From Dysgonomonas sp. 521 (lineage in GTDB: Bacteria; Bacteroidota; Bacteroidia; Bacteroidales; Dysgonomonadaceae), in NCBI RefSeq assembly GCF_010501055.1, contig NZ_QVMO01000003.1:1-64000 (forward strand): a stretch of DNA of 64,000 bases. Direction: 5' to 3'. Made by a program: the position numbers and the translations under genes. How positions within the stretch are numbered: the stretch's first letter is position 1; each line of letters starts with the position of its first letter. The notes under the pieces are model-generated. The model did not search any database, had not been told where the DNA came from, and saw nothing but the letters and a program-made list of their open reading frames with translations. Shown here piece after piece: positions 50,578-59,579 of the stretch.

Positions 50578-52221
50578 ATGTCAAAGTTTAAAGGATATAT
50601 AAAACAGTTTGGCCGGTTTATCTACCAGTATAAATTTACCTTATTGACGCTGATATACATCGGGCTGATCGCCTTCCTGCCTATCAAGATGGCGCCGAGC
50701 ATACCAATGGCTCTGCATGTTCTGTCGTTCCTTTTCCTGCTGATTATTCTCGCCAAAACCCGGTACACATTTATATTTACCTTCATCCTTGCATTTGTAC
50801 TTACCTTCAATGCTTATTTCGCATTTGTGCTGGGTAGTGATGTGTCGCTGGACATTATGGCATCCATATTTGAGACGCACATGGCCGAAGCCGTGAGTAT
50901 GCTGAAAGGCAGCACATTGGCAGGAAGTATCGCCGGGTTGGCATTCACAATCCTGCTGTTGTATCTCTCCGAAAGAGAATTGAAAAAGGTTAAACTCTCC
51001 CTGAAATGGCCCGTCTTCGGATTATTGGTTTATCTGCTGCTGTTTTTACCGTTCGTTTGCTACAAACGTATTGTGTACGAATATGAAGAAAACCTGTTTA
51101 TCGAGTTCCCCATCCGCGTAGGACAAGACAAAGTGAATATGTACGCACCCATCCTCTATGGTAATACAGCTACCATTATGGCTTATCAGGAGGAAATGTC
51201 GCAACTACGTAAATTCTCGGAGAGCGAAAAGATGCTTCCCGAAGGAATTGTGCACGACGATACAATACAGACCCCTGAAAAAATTTATCTCGTTATAGGC
51301 GAAAGCGCTTACCGCAAGCATCTGTCACTGTATGGCTATCCGGTACAGACAACGCCTTTTCTGGATAGCCTTGCTAAAGTTGTACCTCCCCGGATGAGTT
51401 TTTATGACGGTATAGCGTCTGCTCCTTTCACGCGCAACGCGCTGCGCATGGCCTTATCATTTGCCTCTCCTACAGATATGCAGCCGTTCTATGAAGAGAA
51501 AACCCTTGTAAATCTTGCACACGATGCCGGATATGAGACATTTTGGTTATCTAATCAGGGCGCATCGGGTATTCAGGATTCGTATCTGGGGTATCTGGCC
51601 GCGGGGACTGACAAAGCTGTATTCACACAGGGGGGCTATCTGGCAAATGATGATTTCGACCTGATACCTATATTAACAAAGGAACATAAACCGCGACAAA
51701 AGCAATTCTTCGTCATACATCTTGTCGGCAGTCATAATAACTATTCGGACAGGTATGACAAAGCTGACGCAGAAGCAATACCGAGTTTGGGGTCGTCTTT
51801 ACAAACAGATTATGACAGGTCGATACACCACACCGACAGGGTACTGCACAAAATATATAATGTAATGCAGCAAGACTCAACCGCCGTATTCCTCCACTTT
51901 TCCGATCATGGGGAAATATTGGGAAAAGGACACGGCCCGTGGAAAAATGGCATTGCGCAATACGACATTCCGTTTATCACTATCAATAAGAATGAAAGCA
52001 AGATAGATACAGTGATGGGGAAATATCTTGAACCGGGTACAAGGCTTATCAATAACTCAAGTACAATATATATACTAGCCGAAATGATGGGCTACATTAT
52101 CCCGCAAAAGCATATAGACAAATCGATATCAGACGGACGCTATGTACGCCATGCCGACCAGACTTACTCGCCATATTCCGGTATAAAGGAAGAACCGGAA
52201 TATATTAAGTTTAAGTATTAG
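50578..52221 (+). CDS. Phosphoethanolamine transferase, EptA/sulfatase-like
   Basis: 547 aa from ATG 50578. Five N-terminal membrane helices (to about residue 170) precede a periplasmic sulfatase-fold domain with YLVIGESAYRKHLSLYGY (metal-site Glu), the nucleophile Thr in SAPFTRNALRMAL, VIHLVGSHNNYSDRY and FLHFSDHGEILGKGHG (Asp-His ligands). The family moves phosphoethanolamine from phosphatidylethanolamine to lipid A or other glycans. A start 20 codons earlier would lie upstream of the promoter and is rejected. It heads the polysaccharide cluster. Confidence 0.85.
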   Translation: MSKFKGYIKQFGRFIYQYKFTLLTLIYIGLIAFLPIKMAPSIPMALHVLSFLFLLIILAKTRYTFIFTFILAFVLTFNAYFAFVLGSDVSLDIMASIFETHMAEAVSMLKGSTLAGSIAGLAFTILLLYLSERELKKVKLSLKWPVFGLLVYLLLFLPFVCYKRIVYEYEENLFIEFPIRVGQDKVNMYAPILYGNTATIMAYQEEMSQLRKFSESEKMLPEGIVHDDTIQTPEKIYLVIGESAYRKHLSLYGYPVQTTPFLDSLAKVVPPRMSFYDGIASAPFTRNALRMALSFASPTDMQPFYEEKTLVNLAHDAGYETFWLSNQGASGIQDSYLGYLAAGTDKAVFTQGGYLANDDFDLIPILTKEHKPRQKQFFVIHLVGSHNNYSDRYDKADAEAIPSLGSSLQTDYDRSIHHTDRVLHKIYNVMQQDSTAVFLHFSDHGEILGKGHGPWKNGIAQYDIPFITINKNESKIDTVMGKYLEPGTRLINNSSTIYILAEMMGYIIPQKHIDKSISDGRYVRHADQTYSPYSGIKEEPEYIKFKY

Positions 52222-52265
52222 TCCTTAGCAGATAGCTATTAGCAGGAAGTTAACAGTAATTTTTC

Positions 52266-52501
52266 AGAAACTGTTTAAATTTTATTCGTTCAAATTTTTA
52301 GAGATGTTTTAGAGATGCTTTTTTTACATACGCTTCGCTCCTGTGACCGTTGGTTCTTCCTCGAAACGATAATAGCGGGCTATTTGGCTCCGCCGATTTA
52401 ACAATTGAGTTGAGTGAAAGGAAAAAACAACCTAAAACAGCCTAAAAATGAACGAAGAAATAGGTATAATAAAAAATTCGTATAAAATTTAAACAGTTTC
52501 T
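52266..52501 (-). mobile_element. AAACTGTTTAAATTTTAT family MITE-like repeat, copy 3
   Basis: AGAAACTGTTTAAATTTTAT to ATAAAATTTAAACAGTTTCT, 236 bp, opposite orientation to copies 1-2. It has the extra internal segment (ATACGCTTCGCTCCTGTGAC) shared with copy 1. It ends 33 nt before the fucosyltransferase ATG. Confidence 0.75.
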
Positions 52502-52504
52502 CAA

Positions 52505-52512
52505 TATCTTTG
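52505..52512 (+). promoter_or_regulatory. TAnnTTTG -7 box at the MITE-like repeat edge
   Basis: TATCTTTG begins 4 nt after the end of repeat copy 3, 22 nt before the GT11 ATG. Any -33 element must lie inside the repeat. Confidence 0.55.
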
Positions 52513-52533
52513 CAAAAAACAAATCAGTAGTAA

Positions 52534-53412
52534 ATGGTTATAGTGCTATTATCGGGAGGATTAGGAAACCAGATGTTTCAGTATGCGGCCGCTAAATCTT
52601 TGGCAATGCGCCTAAACACCTCTGTTTCCATCGACTTATACGCTTTCAGTAAAAAAACGCAAGCAACTATCCGCCCTTACGAACTGAACATTTTCAACAT
52701 CGAAAATACGACTCAATCATCTTCCATAAAAGCAAAACTGGTAACAAAAGGCAGGCCTTTTATCCAAAAGCACAGGGCATTTTTTCAGAAATGCGGCGTT
52801 TTTACAGATACTTATGCAATTCTGTACCAATCAGCTTTTGAGAAAATGAACGGAAACATTATAATGTCCGGATATTTTCAGAATGAAAAGTATTTTAAAA
52901 ATATAAAGGAAGAGCTGCGAAAAGATTTCTCATTTAAAAACCCTTTGTCGGACAAAAATCTGGAAACGGCAAATCAAATAAGTGACAGGCAGTCTGTAGC
53001 CGTACATATACGCAGGGGCGACTATCTGAATAAAAGTACCCAATCTAATTTCATTATTCTGGATAAGGCTTATTATGAGAATGCGATCAGCCATATAAGC
53101 GAACGAATAGAAAACCCCGAATTTTTTATTTTCTCCGAAGATTTCGAATGGATCAAAGAAAATCTTAATTTTGGGAATTATCCCGTTAACTTTATTGACT
53201 GGAATAAAGGACAAGACAGCTATATAGATATGCAGCTGATGAGCCTGTGCAAACACAATATCATTGCAAACAGCAGTTTTAGCTGGTGGGCGGCATGGCT
53301 AAACAATAATACGGCTAAAATAGTTGTTGCTCCTGAACGGTGGTTCAGCGATGATCAAAAAAACAGGCTGCTTGATAATTTTTATCCCGAAGGGTGGATA
53401 TATAAGCTGTGA
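52534..53412 (+). CDS. Alpha-1,2-fucosyltransferase-like protein (GT11)
   Basis: 292 aa. GGLGNQMFQYAAAKSLA at the start, VAVHIRRGDYLNKS (donor GDP-fucose site) and IANSSFSWWAAWLN are the three GT11 signatures. It should add fucose in alpha-1,2 linkage to a surface glycan. It lacks a signal peptide, as a cytoplasmic GT should. It is AT-rich and sits between two directly repeated MITE-like elements (copies 3 and 4), so this could be a mobile cassette. Confidence 0.9.
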   Translation: MVIVLLSGGLGNQMFQYAAAKSLAMRLNTSVSIDLYAFSKKTQATIRPYELNIFNIENTTQSSSIKAKLVTKGRPFIQKHRAFFQKCGVFTDTYAILYQSAFEKMNGNIIMSGYFQNEKYFKNIKEELRKDFSFKNPLSDKNLETANQISDRQSVAVHIRRGDYLNKSTQSNFIILDKAYYENAISHISERIENPEFFIFSEDFEWIKENLNFGNYPVNFIDWNKGQDSYIDMQLMSLCKHNIIANSSFSWWAAWLNNNTAKIVVAPERWFSDDQKNRLLDNFYPEGWIYKL

Positions 53413-53521
53413 GCCTGCGTTTTTTTGAAGAAAATTTGTCTTATTGTATATGAGCAATGAAAAGAAAGTAACAACCAAAAACAAATAAAAAAGTGTCACT
53501 TTTGTCACTTTTTATAGATTA

Positions 53522-53706
53522 AAAAACTGTTTAAATTTTATTCGTTCAAATTTTTAGAGATGTTTTAGAGATGCTTTTTTTCTTTCTCGAAACGATAATA
53601 GCGGGCTATTTGAGTTGAGAAAAAGGAAAAAACAGCCGAAAACAGACTAAAAATGAACGAAGAAAAAGGTATTATAAAATATTCGTATAAAATTTAAACA
53701 GTTTCT
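53522..53706 (-). mobile_element. AAACTGTTTAAATTTTAT family MITE-like repeat, copy 4
   Basis: AAACTGTTTAAATTTTATTC to ATAAAATTTAAACAGTTTCT, about 185 bp, same orientation as copy 3 and lacking the extra segment. It ends 20 nt before the GT2 ATG. A GTGTCACTTTTGTCACTTTT word stands directly before it (53492-53511). Confidence 0.75.
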
Positions 53707-53726
53707 AATATAAAAGCACATATTCT

Positions 53727-54731
53727 ATGCCTAAAGTTTCCATATTAATGCCAGTCTATAACGCGGGACAATACCTGTCTCAGGCGTTGGACAGTATTAT
53801 ATCCCAGCGTTTCAGGGATTGGGAACTTATACTTATCAATGATGGTTCGACAGACGACAGCGAATCCATTATCCGCCAGCATGAAGACGAAAGGATATAT
53901 TACATAAAGAATCCTGTTAATCTGAAACTGATAAAGACCCTCAACAAAGGTATTGACTACTGTGGAGGCCAGTATATCGCGCGCATGGACGCTGATGACA
54001 TCTGCTATGCAGACAGGCTGGGGCATCAGGTGGCTTTTATGGACTCACACCCCGAATGCCTTATGTGTGGGACAAGCGCTACGGTGATAGATGGTAATGG
54101 GAAAAAGACGGGGAAAATACACAATTTGGCGGATAATGACTATTTGCAAATCAACCTGATGTTCTCCCCTCCGTTTATCCATCCCTCTGTGATGATCCGG
54201 CGCGAAGTGCTGCAACAAAACAGGTACGATGAGGCATATAAGCATGCCGAAGATTATGAATTGTGGTGCAGAATAGCCAAACAAGGGAAAATAGCCAATA
54301 TCGGTTCCGAGTTGCTCCAGTACCGTTGGCACGAAAGCAATGTTTCCGTGATACATAACGATGCTCAGGAGGAACTGAAAAATAAGATAATAAAGGATGA
54401 ACTGAGCAGGCTGGATATAACACCTACAGAAGATGAACTGTATTATCACAGAATAACATTCCAATTGTATAACCTGGGGAATAAACAGGATATGTCTGTT
54501 GACTTGTTTAAGGAAGTATCCGCCTGGTTTGCAAAGCTGGTAAAACAAAACAGCATAAAGCAGGTTTATAATCAACCCGCGCTGATCGCTTTCCTCTGGG
54601 CTCGCTGGATCGTACTCTGTATCTCTCAGAAGAAGTATACTAAAATCATGTCCCCGGCTTTTGCCAAATACAGTCCCGATATACTAACGAGGCTGGTAAA
54701 ACTAATCCTCTTTTTAAGAAAGAAACAATGA
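53727..54731 (+). CDS. Family 2 glycosyltransferase
   Basis: 334 aa. GT-A fold: VSILMPVYNAGQYLSQALDS, ILINDGSTDDS (first Asp), ARMDADDIC (DxD-type metal motif), then the C-terminal helical part. The enzyme is inverting and transfers a sugar from a nucleotide donor, probably to a lipid-linked or surface glycan. It overlaps licD by 4 nt (ATGA) and is thus coupled to it. Donor not determinable. Confidence 0.9.
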   Translation: MPKVSILMPVYNAGQYLSQALDSIISQRFRDWELILINDGSTDDSESIIRQHEDERIYYIKNPVNLKLIKTLNKGIDYCGGQYIARMDADDICYADRLGHQVAFMDSHPECLMCGTSATVIDGNGKKTGKIHNLADNDYLQINLMFSPPFIHPSVMIRREVLQQNRYDEAYKHAEDYELWCRIAKQGKIANIGSELLQYRWHESNVSVIHNDAQEELKNKIIKDELSRLDITPTEDELYYHRITFQLYNLGNKQDMSVDLFKEVSAWFAKLVKQNSIKQVYNQPALIAFLWARWIVLCISQKKYTKIMSPAFAKYSPDILTRLVKLILFLRKKQ

Positions 54732-55534
54732 CCGACACCGAAGAATTAAGAGAAATATATAACCCCGATGGTTCCGAATTAAGGACTTTACAGTTGAAAA
54801 TGCTGGACATATTGTCTACTGTGGCCGCCATTTGCGACAGGCACAATATCCCATACTGGATAAGCGGGGGGACGTTACTCGGGGCCATGCGTCATGGCGG
54901 CTTTATTCCCTGGGATGATGACATCGATATCGAACTGCTTCTGCCGGATTATAAGAGACTGCTCAAAATACTTCCCGGAGAATTGCCTGACGACCTCTAC
55001 CTGCAAACTCCCAAAGAGAAAAGTTACAGGCTATTATTCTCTAAGGTAAGGGACAGGCACTCAATAGTGCACTCTGAGGAAGAAGATATGGCCGGATATA
55101 AGGAGAAGGGCGTATTTATCGACATCTTCCCCGAAGAAAGGAGTTACAGGTGGATGAAAAACATCGTGGATTTCTTTTATGGAAGGGCTTTCAGACGGCT
55201 AAAGAGAGGACGGCCGTTCCACTCTCTAAAGTATTTCTATGAATATACGGTATCGTTGCTGCTATACCCTATAGGAGGGGTACTAAAATATACAGCCAGA
55301 GGCCTCTGCGCCATCACAAAACCGGATAACATATTGCATAGCTATGGTATAGGAAACTCCACGAACCATAATGCAGCCTATATGTTTCCTGTAAGCAAAG
55401 TGTTTTTTGAAGGGAAAGAGTTCTCCGCCCCTAAGGAACCGGATACTTACCTGAAAAAGCAATATGGGGACTATACGCTTATCCCGCCAAAAGAGAAAAG
55501 GGCAAGCCACTTCCTCAAAGTGGAATACTTATAG
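54728..55534 (+). CDS. LicD-family phosphotransferase
   Basis: 268 aa. The LicD core is visible as YWISGGTLLGAMRHGGFIPWDDDIDIEL, a nucleotidyltransferase-like active site with Asp ligands, followed by LFSKVRDRHSIV and a C-terminal segment. LicD proteins attach phosphocholine or similar groups to surface glycans. It overlaps the GT2 gene, and together they suggest glycan decoration. It is convergent with the HU-LysM gene, whose stop lies 6 nt inside. Confidence 0.88.
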   Translation: MTDTEELREIYNPDGSELRTLQLKMLDILSTVAAICDRHNIPYWISGGTLLGAMRHGGFIPWDDDIDIELLLPDYKRLLKILPGELPDDLYLQTPKEKSYRLLFSKVRDRHSIVHSEEEDMAGYKEKGVFIDIFPEERSYRWMKNIVDFFYGRAFRRLKRGRPFHSLKYFYEYTVSLLLYPIGGVLKYTARGLCAITKPDNILHSYGIGNSTNHNAAYMFPVSKVFFEGKEFSAPKEPDTYLKKQYGDYTLIPPKEKRASHFLKVEYL

Positions 55535-56872
55535 ACCCATTTCCCTGTAAAGTTTACTCTCTTTTTCCTTGGCTTTTTCTATGGAACTCCTATCCTGCGC
55601 ATTTATGCCATATTTGGCAGGTGCAGGGACAACAAGTTTAGTACCCAGAGGTATGTTATTGATATTCTTTATCTTAGCCTTATTTTCTTCATAAATATAG
55701 ATACAGAACGACTTATGGCCATAGTATTTCAATGCTATATTGCGCAGGGTACTGCCAGACTCGATCTTTACAGTTGCCAACGGTGTATTGACATTAGGGG
55801 TTGGCGTTGCATCTGCTTTCGGCTGTTCAGGGAGCTTATCCTTTTCCTGAACCGGAGATCCCAGAGAAGTGGATGCCGGAATAGAATCCTGAGCCTGTAC
55901 TGCTGACAAGGAATCTGCGGGTATAACATCCGTACTCGGCTTTATGTCCTGCTTACCTTCAACAACGGCAACCGGTCTATTGTTATCAGGCCCATTTGTC
56001 AAGTACTTGGCTATCTCCTGAAAATAGAGTCCTCCAATCAAAAAGCCTGCCAGTATAAGGAAAATAAAGAAGCCAAGCGAAATAAGCCGCCTTCTCCTTT
56101 TCAACGCCTCTTTCCGTTCCGCCACTTTCCTCTCATACTCAAGGTCTCCCTCATCAGGTATATCAGCTAATGGCTGCGGAGTAGTTACAACGTCCTCTTC
56201 CGCACCAACGATATCTTCTTCTGGTTGTATATCCTCTTGGTAGTCAATCACTGTAGAAGATTCAGGAACCGATATATATTCTGTAATCTCTTCCTCTACT
56301 ACCTCCTCTTCCGAAGCCTCAATCTCATGTATCTCCTCTTGCACAGCAGGTGTATCTTCAACAGCTGCGATATTGCTATCCTCTGTTATCTCTTCCCGAG
56401 ACACAGATTCGGCGCCTTCTGGCATATCCAGAGAAACTACTGGGGTAATGACGGCTGCATCCTCATTCGATTCATCATCTACAGATACATCTTCCTCATC
56501 TGCTTCGACAATCACCTCTTCTGCTTTCGCAATATTTTCGAATGAAACGCCTTCTTCCAGAACCACGCTCTCGAAATGGGCAAATGGACGGTTTATGGCT
56601 TCCTTTAGCGATTTGTCCGGAACGAAGCTAAGCTTATAATGCGCGGCTATTTCAATAGCCTCTCCGGTATTGACATCCACGCTTCTGCGCGCATTGACCT
56701 TTACCAGTTTGAAAGTTCCGAAGTCCTTTATTTTCACAGGCTCATTACTCTCAATATTCTCGGATATTACAGTAATTAGTTCCCTGAGGAAAGTTTCTGC
56801 ATCTTTCTTTGTAATCTCCTGCTTCTTAGCCAGAAGATCAATCAAATCCTGTAGACTAAGACGTTCATTCAT
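55529..56872 (-). CDS. HU DNA-binding/transmembrane/LysM fusion protein
   Basis: 447 aa. Residues 1-95 are an HU/IHF-type DNA-binding domain (LIDLLAKKQEITKKDAETFL, VKIKDFGTFKLVKVNARRS). Residues 104-245 are an acidic low-complexity region rich in Glu/Asp/Val. A basic patch (KEALKRRRR, 254-262) is followed by one membrane helix (264-284). Then a Pro/Thr/Ser linker and a LysM domain (366-417, IESGSTLRNIALKYYG, IPLGTKLVVPAPAK). The positive-inside rule puts HU in the cytoplasm and LysM in the periplasm. The architecture suggests a DNA-to-peptidoglycan tether. It overlaps a short HU gene by 8 nt. Confidence 0.85.
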   Translation of the reverse strand: MNERLSLQDLIDLLAKKQEITKKDAETFLRELITVISENIESNEPVKIKDFGTFKLVKVNARRSVDVNTGEAIEIAAHYKLSFVPDKSLKEAINRPFAHFESVVLEEGVSFENIAKAEEVIVEADEEDVSVDDESNEDAAVITPVVSLDMPEGAESVSREEITEDSNIAAVEDTPAVQEEIHEIEASEEEVVEEEITEYISVPESSTVIDYQEDIQPEEDIVGAEEDVVTTPQPLADIPDEGDLEYERKVAERKEALKRRRRLISLGFFIFLILAGFLIGGLYFQEIAKYLTNGPDNNRPVAVVEGKQDIKPSTDVIPADSLSAVQAQDSIPASTSLGSPVQEKDKLPEQPKADATPTPNVNTPLATVKIESGSTLRNIALKYYGHKSFCIYIYEENKAKIKNINNIPLGTKLVVPAPAKYGINAQDRSSIEKAKEKESKLYREMGL

Positions 56873-57155
56873 TTATTTCAAGTTTTTTGAGGTTTTCTTT
56901 TATTGTCTGACCCGGACGAAATGCCAATGAGATTTTAGGAGGGACCAGAAAGCGCTGCTTCGAAACAGGATTAACTGAAACACGCTCGGCTTTCTTCTTT
57001 GTTTCAAAGAGTCCAAACCCCTGGATATTAACAGAGTTACTCTCTTCCAGATTCGAATTGATGATAGATATCGTAGCCTCCAACATTTCGGAAGTCTGGC
57101 GTTGTGTCCAACCCAAACGTTTTGCTAAAGCTGCTATTAATTCCTGATTCGTCAT
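56865..57155 (-). CDS. HU-family DNA-binding protein
   Basis: 96 aa: MTNQELIAALAKRLGWTQRQ at the start and NSVNIQGFGLFETKKKAERVSVNP in the beta-arm region are typical of HU/IHF; PGQTIKENLKKLEINE closes it. HU dimers bend DNA. Overlap with the next gene by 8 nt and the 17-nt gap from rimO point to a ftsY-rimO-HU-HU/LysM transcript. It may form mixed dimers with the HU domain of its membrane partner. Confidence 0.9.
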   Translation of the reverse strand: MTNQELIAALAKRLGWTQRQTSEMLEATISIINSNLEESNSVNIQGFGLFETKKKAERVSVNPVSKQRFLVPPKISLAFRPGQTIKENLKKLEINE

Positions 57156-57171
57156 GGCTTTTACTTTAAGG

Positions 57172-58467
57172 TTAAATTACTTCCCCATACAGGTCAAAAG
57201 ACTGTGTATCTGTTATCTTAACATTGTAAAACTCCCCAATATTAAGCATTTTATTTTTCTTTATCAAGACTTCCGGGTCTACTTCGGGCGAATCGTACTC
57301 TGTACGCCCTATATAATAATCACTTTCCTCTTTATCCACAATAACCTTTAGGGTTCTGTCCACTTTCTCCGCATTTGTTTCAAAAGCTATCTTTTCCTGC
57401 ACCGACATCAGCTGGTCCATACGCTCCTGTTTTACGGCGTCAGAGATACTATCTTTGTAATGTTCGTATGCGTAAGTGCCATCTTCGTGTGAATATGGGA
57501 ACGCCCCCATCCTTTCGAAACGCATATCGCTGACAAACTGCAACAGTTCCTCAAAATCTTTTTTAGCCTCTCCGGGATGCCCGACCATTAACGTAGTACG
57601 CAGATGTATTCCGGGAACTTCTTCCCTGATACGCTTTATCAGGTTATATGTTTCATCTTTGGATATATTGCGCCGCATCTTCGAAAGCATATTATCGCTT
57701 ACATGCTGCAATGCGATATCCAGATACTTACACACGTTATCATTTTCGCGCATTACCCTTAGCAAGTCGTAAGGGAAGTTGGCCGGATATGCATAATGAA
57801 GGCGTATCCATTCTACTCCTTCTATCTTTGCTACACGTTCAATCAGCTCAGGAAGCTTGGCCTGTTTGTAATTATCATATCCATAGAAAGACAGATCCTG
57901 CGCTATTACCTGAAACTCCTTCACTCCTTCAGCAACCAGACGTTTCACTTCTTCTTCAATCTCCTCCATTGGACGCGACTGGTGTTTTCCTGTCATAATG
58001 GGGATAGAGCAATAAGAGCATGTTCTGTTACACCCCTCCGAAATTTTCAGGTAAGCATAATGCTTTGGTGTAGTAATACTCCTTTCCAACGCAATATCCT
58101 GATTGAATGACTTGCCTAAATCGGAGATAAGGGCTTTCCAATTGAACTTTCCATAGAAGTTGTCAACCTCCGGAATCTCTGCTCTCAGCTCATCCATATA
58201 CCTCTCTGTAAGGCATCCCATTACAAAAAGTTTGTTTAGCTTCCTCTCTTTCTTTGCTTCAGCAAATTCAAGAATCATATTAATAGACTCTTCTTTTGCA
58301 TCGCCTATAAATCCGCAGGTATTGATTACAACAATTTCCCCTTCCGATTTATCTGGGTCATGTTTTACTGTGTAGCCATTTGCCAGAAGCTGCTTCATCA
58401 GCAACTCTGAGTCTACCAGATTTTTAGAACAACCCAGCGTTATGACGTCAATTCTGTTTTTCTTCAT
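57172..58467 (-). CDS. rimO: Ribosomal protein S12 methylthiotransferase RimO
   Basis: 431 aa. Radical-SAM enzyme that adds a methylthio group to Asp of ribosomal protein S12. The N-terminal UPF0004 domain has TLGCSKNLVDSELL and GFIGDAKEESI, the radical-SAM Cys triad is in EGCNRTCSYCSIPIM, and a TRAM domain ends the protein. Length and Cys pattern are normal. 3 nt separate it from ftsY, so they are one transcript. Confidence 0.95.
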   Translation of the reverse strand: MKKNRIDVITLGCSKNLVDSELLMKQLLANGYTVKHDPDKSEGEIVVINTCGFIGDAKEESINMILEFAEAKKERKLNKLFVMGCLTERYMDELRAEIPEVDNFYGKFNWKALISDLGKSFNQDIALERSITTPKHYAYLKISEGCNRTCSYCSIPIMTGKHQSRPMEEIEEEVKRLVAEGVKEFQVIAQDLSFYGYDNYKQAKLPELIERVAKIEGVEWIRLHYAYPANFPYDLLRVMRENDNVCKYLDIALQHVSDNMLSKMRRNISKDETYNLIKRIREEVPGIHLRTTLMVGHPGEAKKDFEELLQFVSDMRFERMGAFPYSHEDGTYAYEHYKDSISDAVKQERMDQLMSVQEKIAFETNAEKVDRTLKVIVDKEESDYYIGRTEYDSPEVDPEVLIKKNKMLNIGEFYNVKITDTQSFDLYGEVI

Positions 58468-58470
58468 TCT

Positions 58471-59424
58471 TTATGCTCCAAAAAGGCTATCGACAAACTC
58501 TTTACGCCTAAAGACCTGCAAATCGTCAATACCTTCTCCTAGTCCAATATATTTTACCGGAATCTTAAACTGATCCGAGATTCCTATTACAACACCACCT
58601 TTTGCCGTTCCATCCAGTTTGGTAATAGCCAACGCCGTAACATCGGTAGCCGCCGTAAATTGGGTAGCCTGCTCAAAGGCATTCTGCCCTGTGGAGCCAT
58701 CCAGCACGAGTAAAACCTCATGTGGCGCTCCGGGAACAATCTTATCCATTACTTTTTTAATCTTGGTAAGTTCGTTCATCAGCCCAATCTTATTGTGCAG
58801 ACGGCCTGCGGTATCTATAATGACTACATCGGCATTATTTGCTTTTGCCGAACTCAATGTATCAAACGCAACGGAAGCAGGATCAGACCCCATCGACTGT
58901 TTTACGACCGGCACTCCTACCCTCTCGCCCCAGATAACCAATTGCTCTACAGCAGCGGCACGAAAGGTATCGGCGGCTCCAAGATAAACAGACTTCCCTG
59001 CCTTCTTAAACTGGTTTGCAAGTTTACCTATAGTAGTTGTTTTCCCTACACCATTTACACCTACAACCATTATCACATAGGGTTTATGGCCTTCGGCGAT
59101 AGAGAAATCATCCGAATCTGTCGTATTATTCTCTGTCAGCAAGTCTGCTATTTCATCTCTGAGTATAGAATTGAGTTCATCTGTATTGACGTACTTATCT
59201 TTAGCAACACGATTCTCTATCCGTCCTATAATTTTCAATGTTGTATTTACGCCCACATCGGAAGCGATCAATACTTCCTCCAAATCATCCAGTACATCTT
59301 CATCTACTTTCGATTTTCCGGCGACAACACGAGACAACTTGGAGAACATTGACTCTTTGGTCTTTTCCAGGCCTTTATCTAGCGTTTCTTTTTTCTGTTT
59401 TGAAAAGAAATCAAATAATCCCAT
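58471..59424 (-). CDS. ftsY: Signal recognition particle receptor FtsY
   Basis: 317 aa, the short FtsY without a long acidic N-terminus. GTPase motifs: G1 VGVNGVGKTTTIGKLA, G3 VIIDTAGRLHNK, G4 ITKLDGTAKGG. It pairs with SRP to bring membrane proteins to the translocon. It is preceded by a promoter box on the minus strand (59505-59512) and a terminator further upstream, separating it from the ribosomal genes. Confidence 0.95.
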   Translation of the reverse strand: MGLFDFFSKQKKETLDKGLEKTKESMFSKLSRVVAGKSKVDEDVLDDLEEVLIASDVGVNTTLKIIGRIENRVAKDKYVNTDELNSILRDEIADLLTENNTTDSDDFSIAEGHKPYVIMVVGVNGVGKTTTIGKLANQFKKAGKSVYLGAADTFRAAAVEQLVIWGERVGVPVVKQSMGSDPASVAFDTLSSAKANNADVVIIDTAGRLHNKIGLMNELTKIKKVMDKIVPGAPHEVLLVLDGSTGQNAFEQATQFTAATDVTALAITKLDGTAKGGVVIGISDQFKIPVKYIGLGEGIDDLQVFRRKEFVDSLFGA

Positions 59425-59504
59425 AGATTTTATTCTTTTTGAATTTCAAGCATCGTCTGACACTAGTTGTTATCGAACATATATAGCCTTGTATCATGCT
59501 AATA

Positions 59505-59512
59505 CAAAGCTA
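59505..59512 (-). promoter_or_regulatory. TAnnTTTG -7 box for ftsY
   Basis: The minus strand reads TAGCTTTG 81 nt before the ftsY ATG. Confidence 0.5.
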
Positions 59513-59527
59513 CAAAATGGATAATAA

Positions 59528-59562
59528 AAAACCTCCCTACATGAGAATGAAGGAGGCTTTTT
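59528..59562 (-). terminator. Terminator of the rpmB-rpmG-DUF4295 operon
   Basis: Minus strand AAAGCCTCC...GGAGGTTTTTT, a 7-9-bp stem with a loop of about 13 nt and a U-run, 18 nt past the DUF4295 stop. Confidence 0.75.
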
Positions 59563-59579
59563 AAATATTTTTAACAAAA

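Noticed and set aside
55529-55534. 6-nt overlap of licD and HU-LysM stops
   Set aside because: Ordinary convergent-gene overlap, not a fusion or frameshift.
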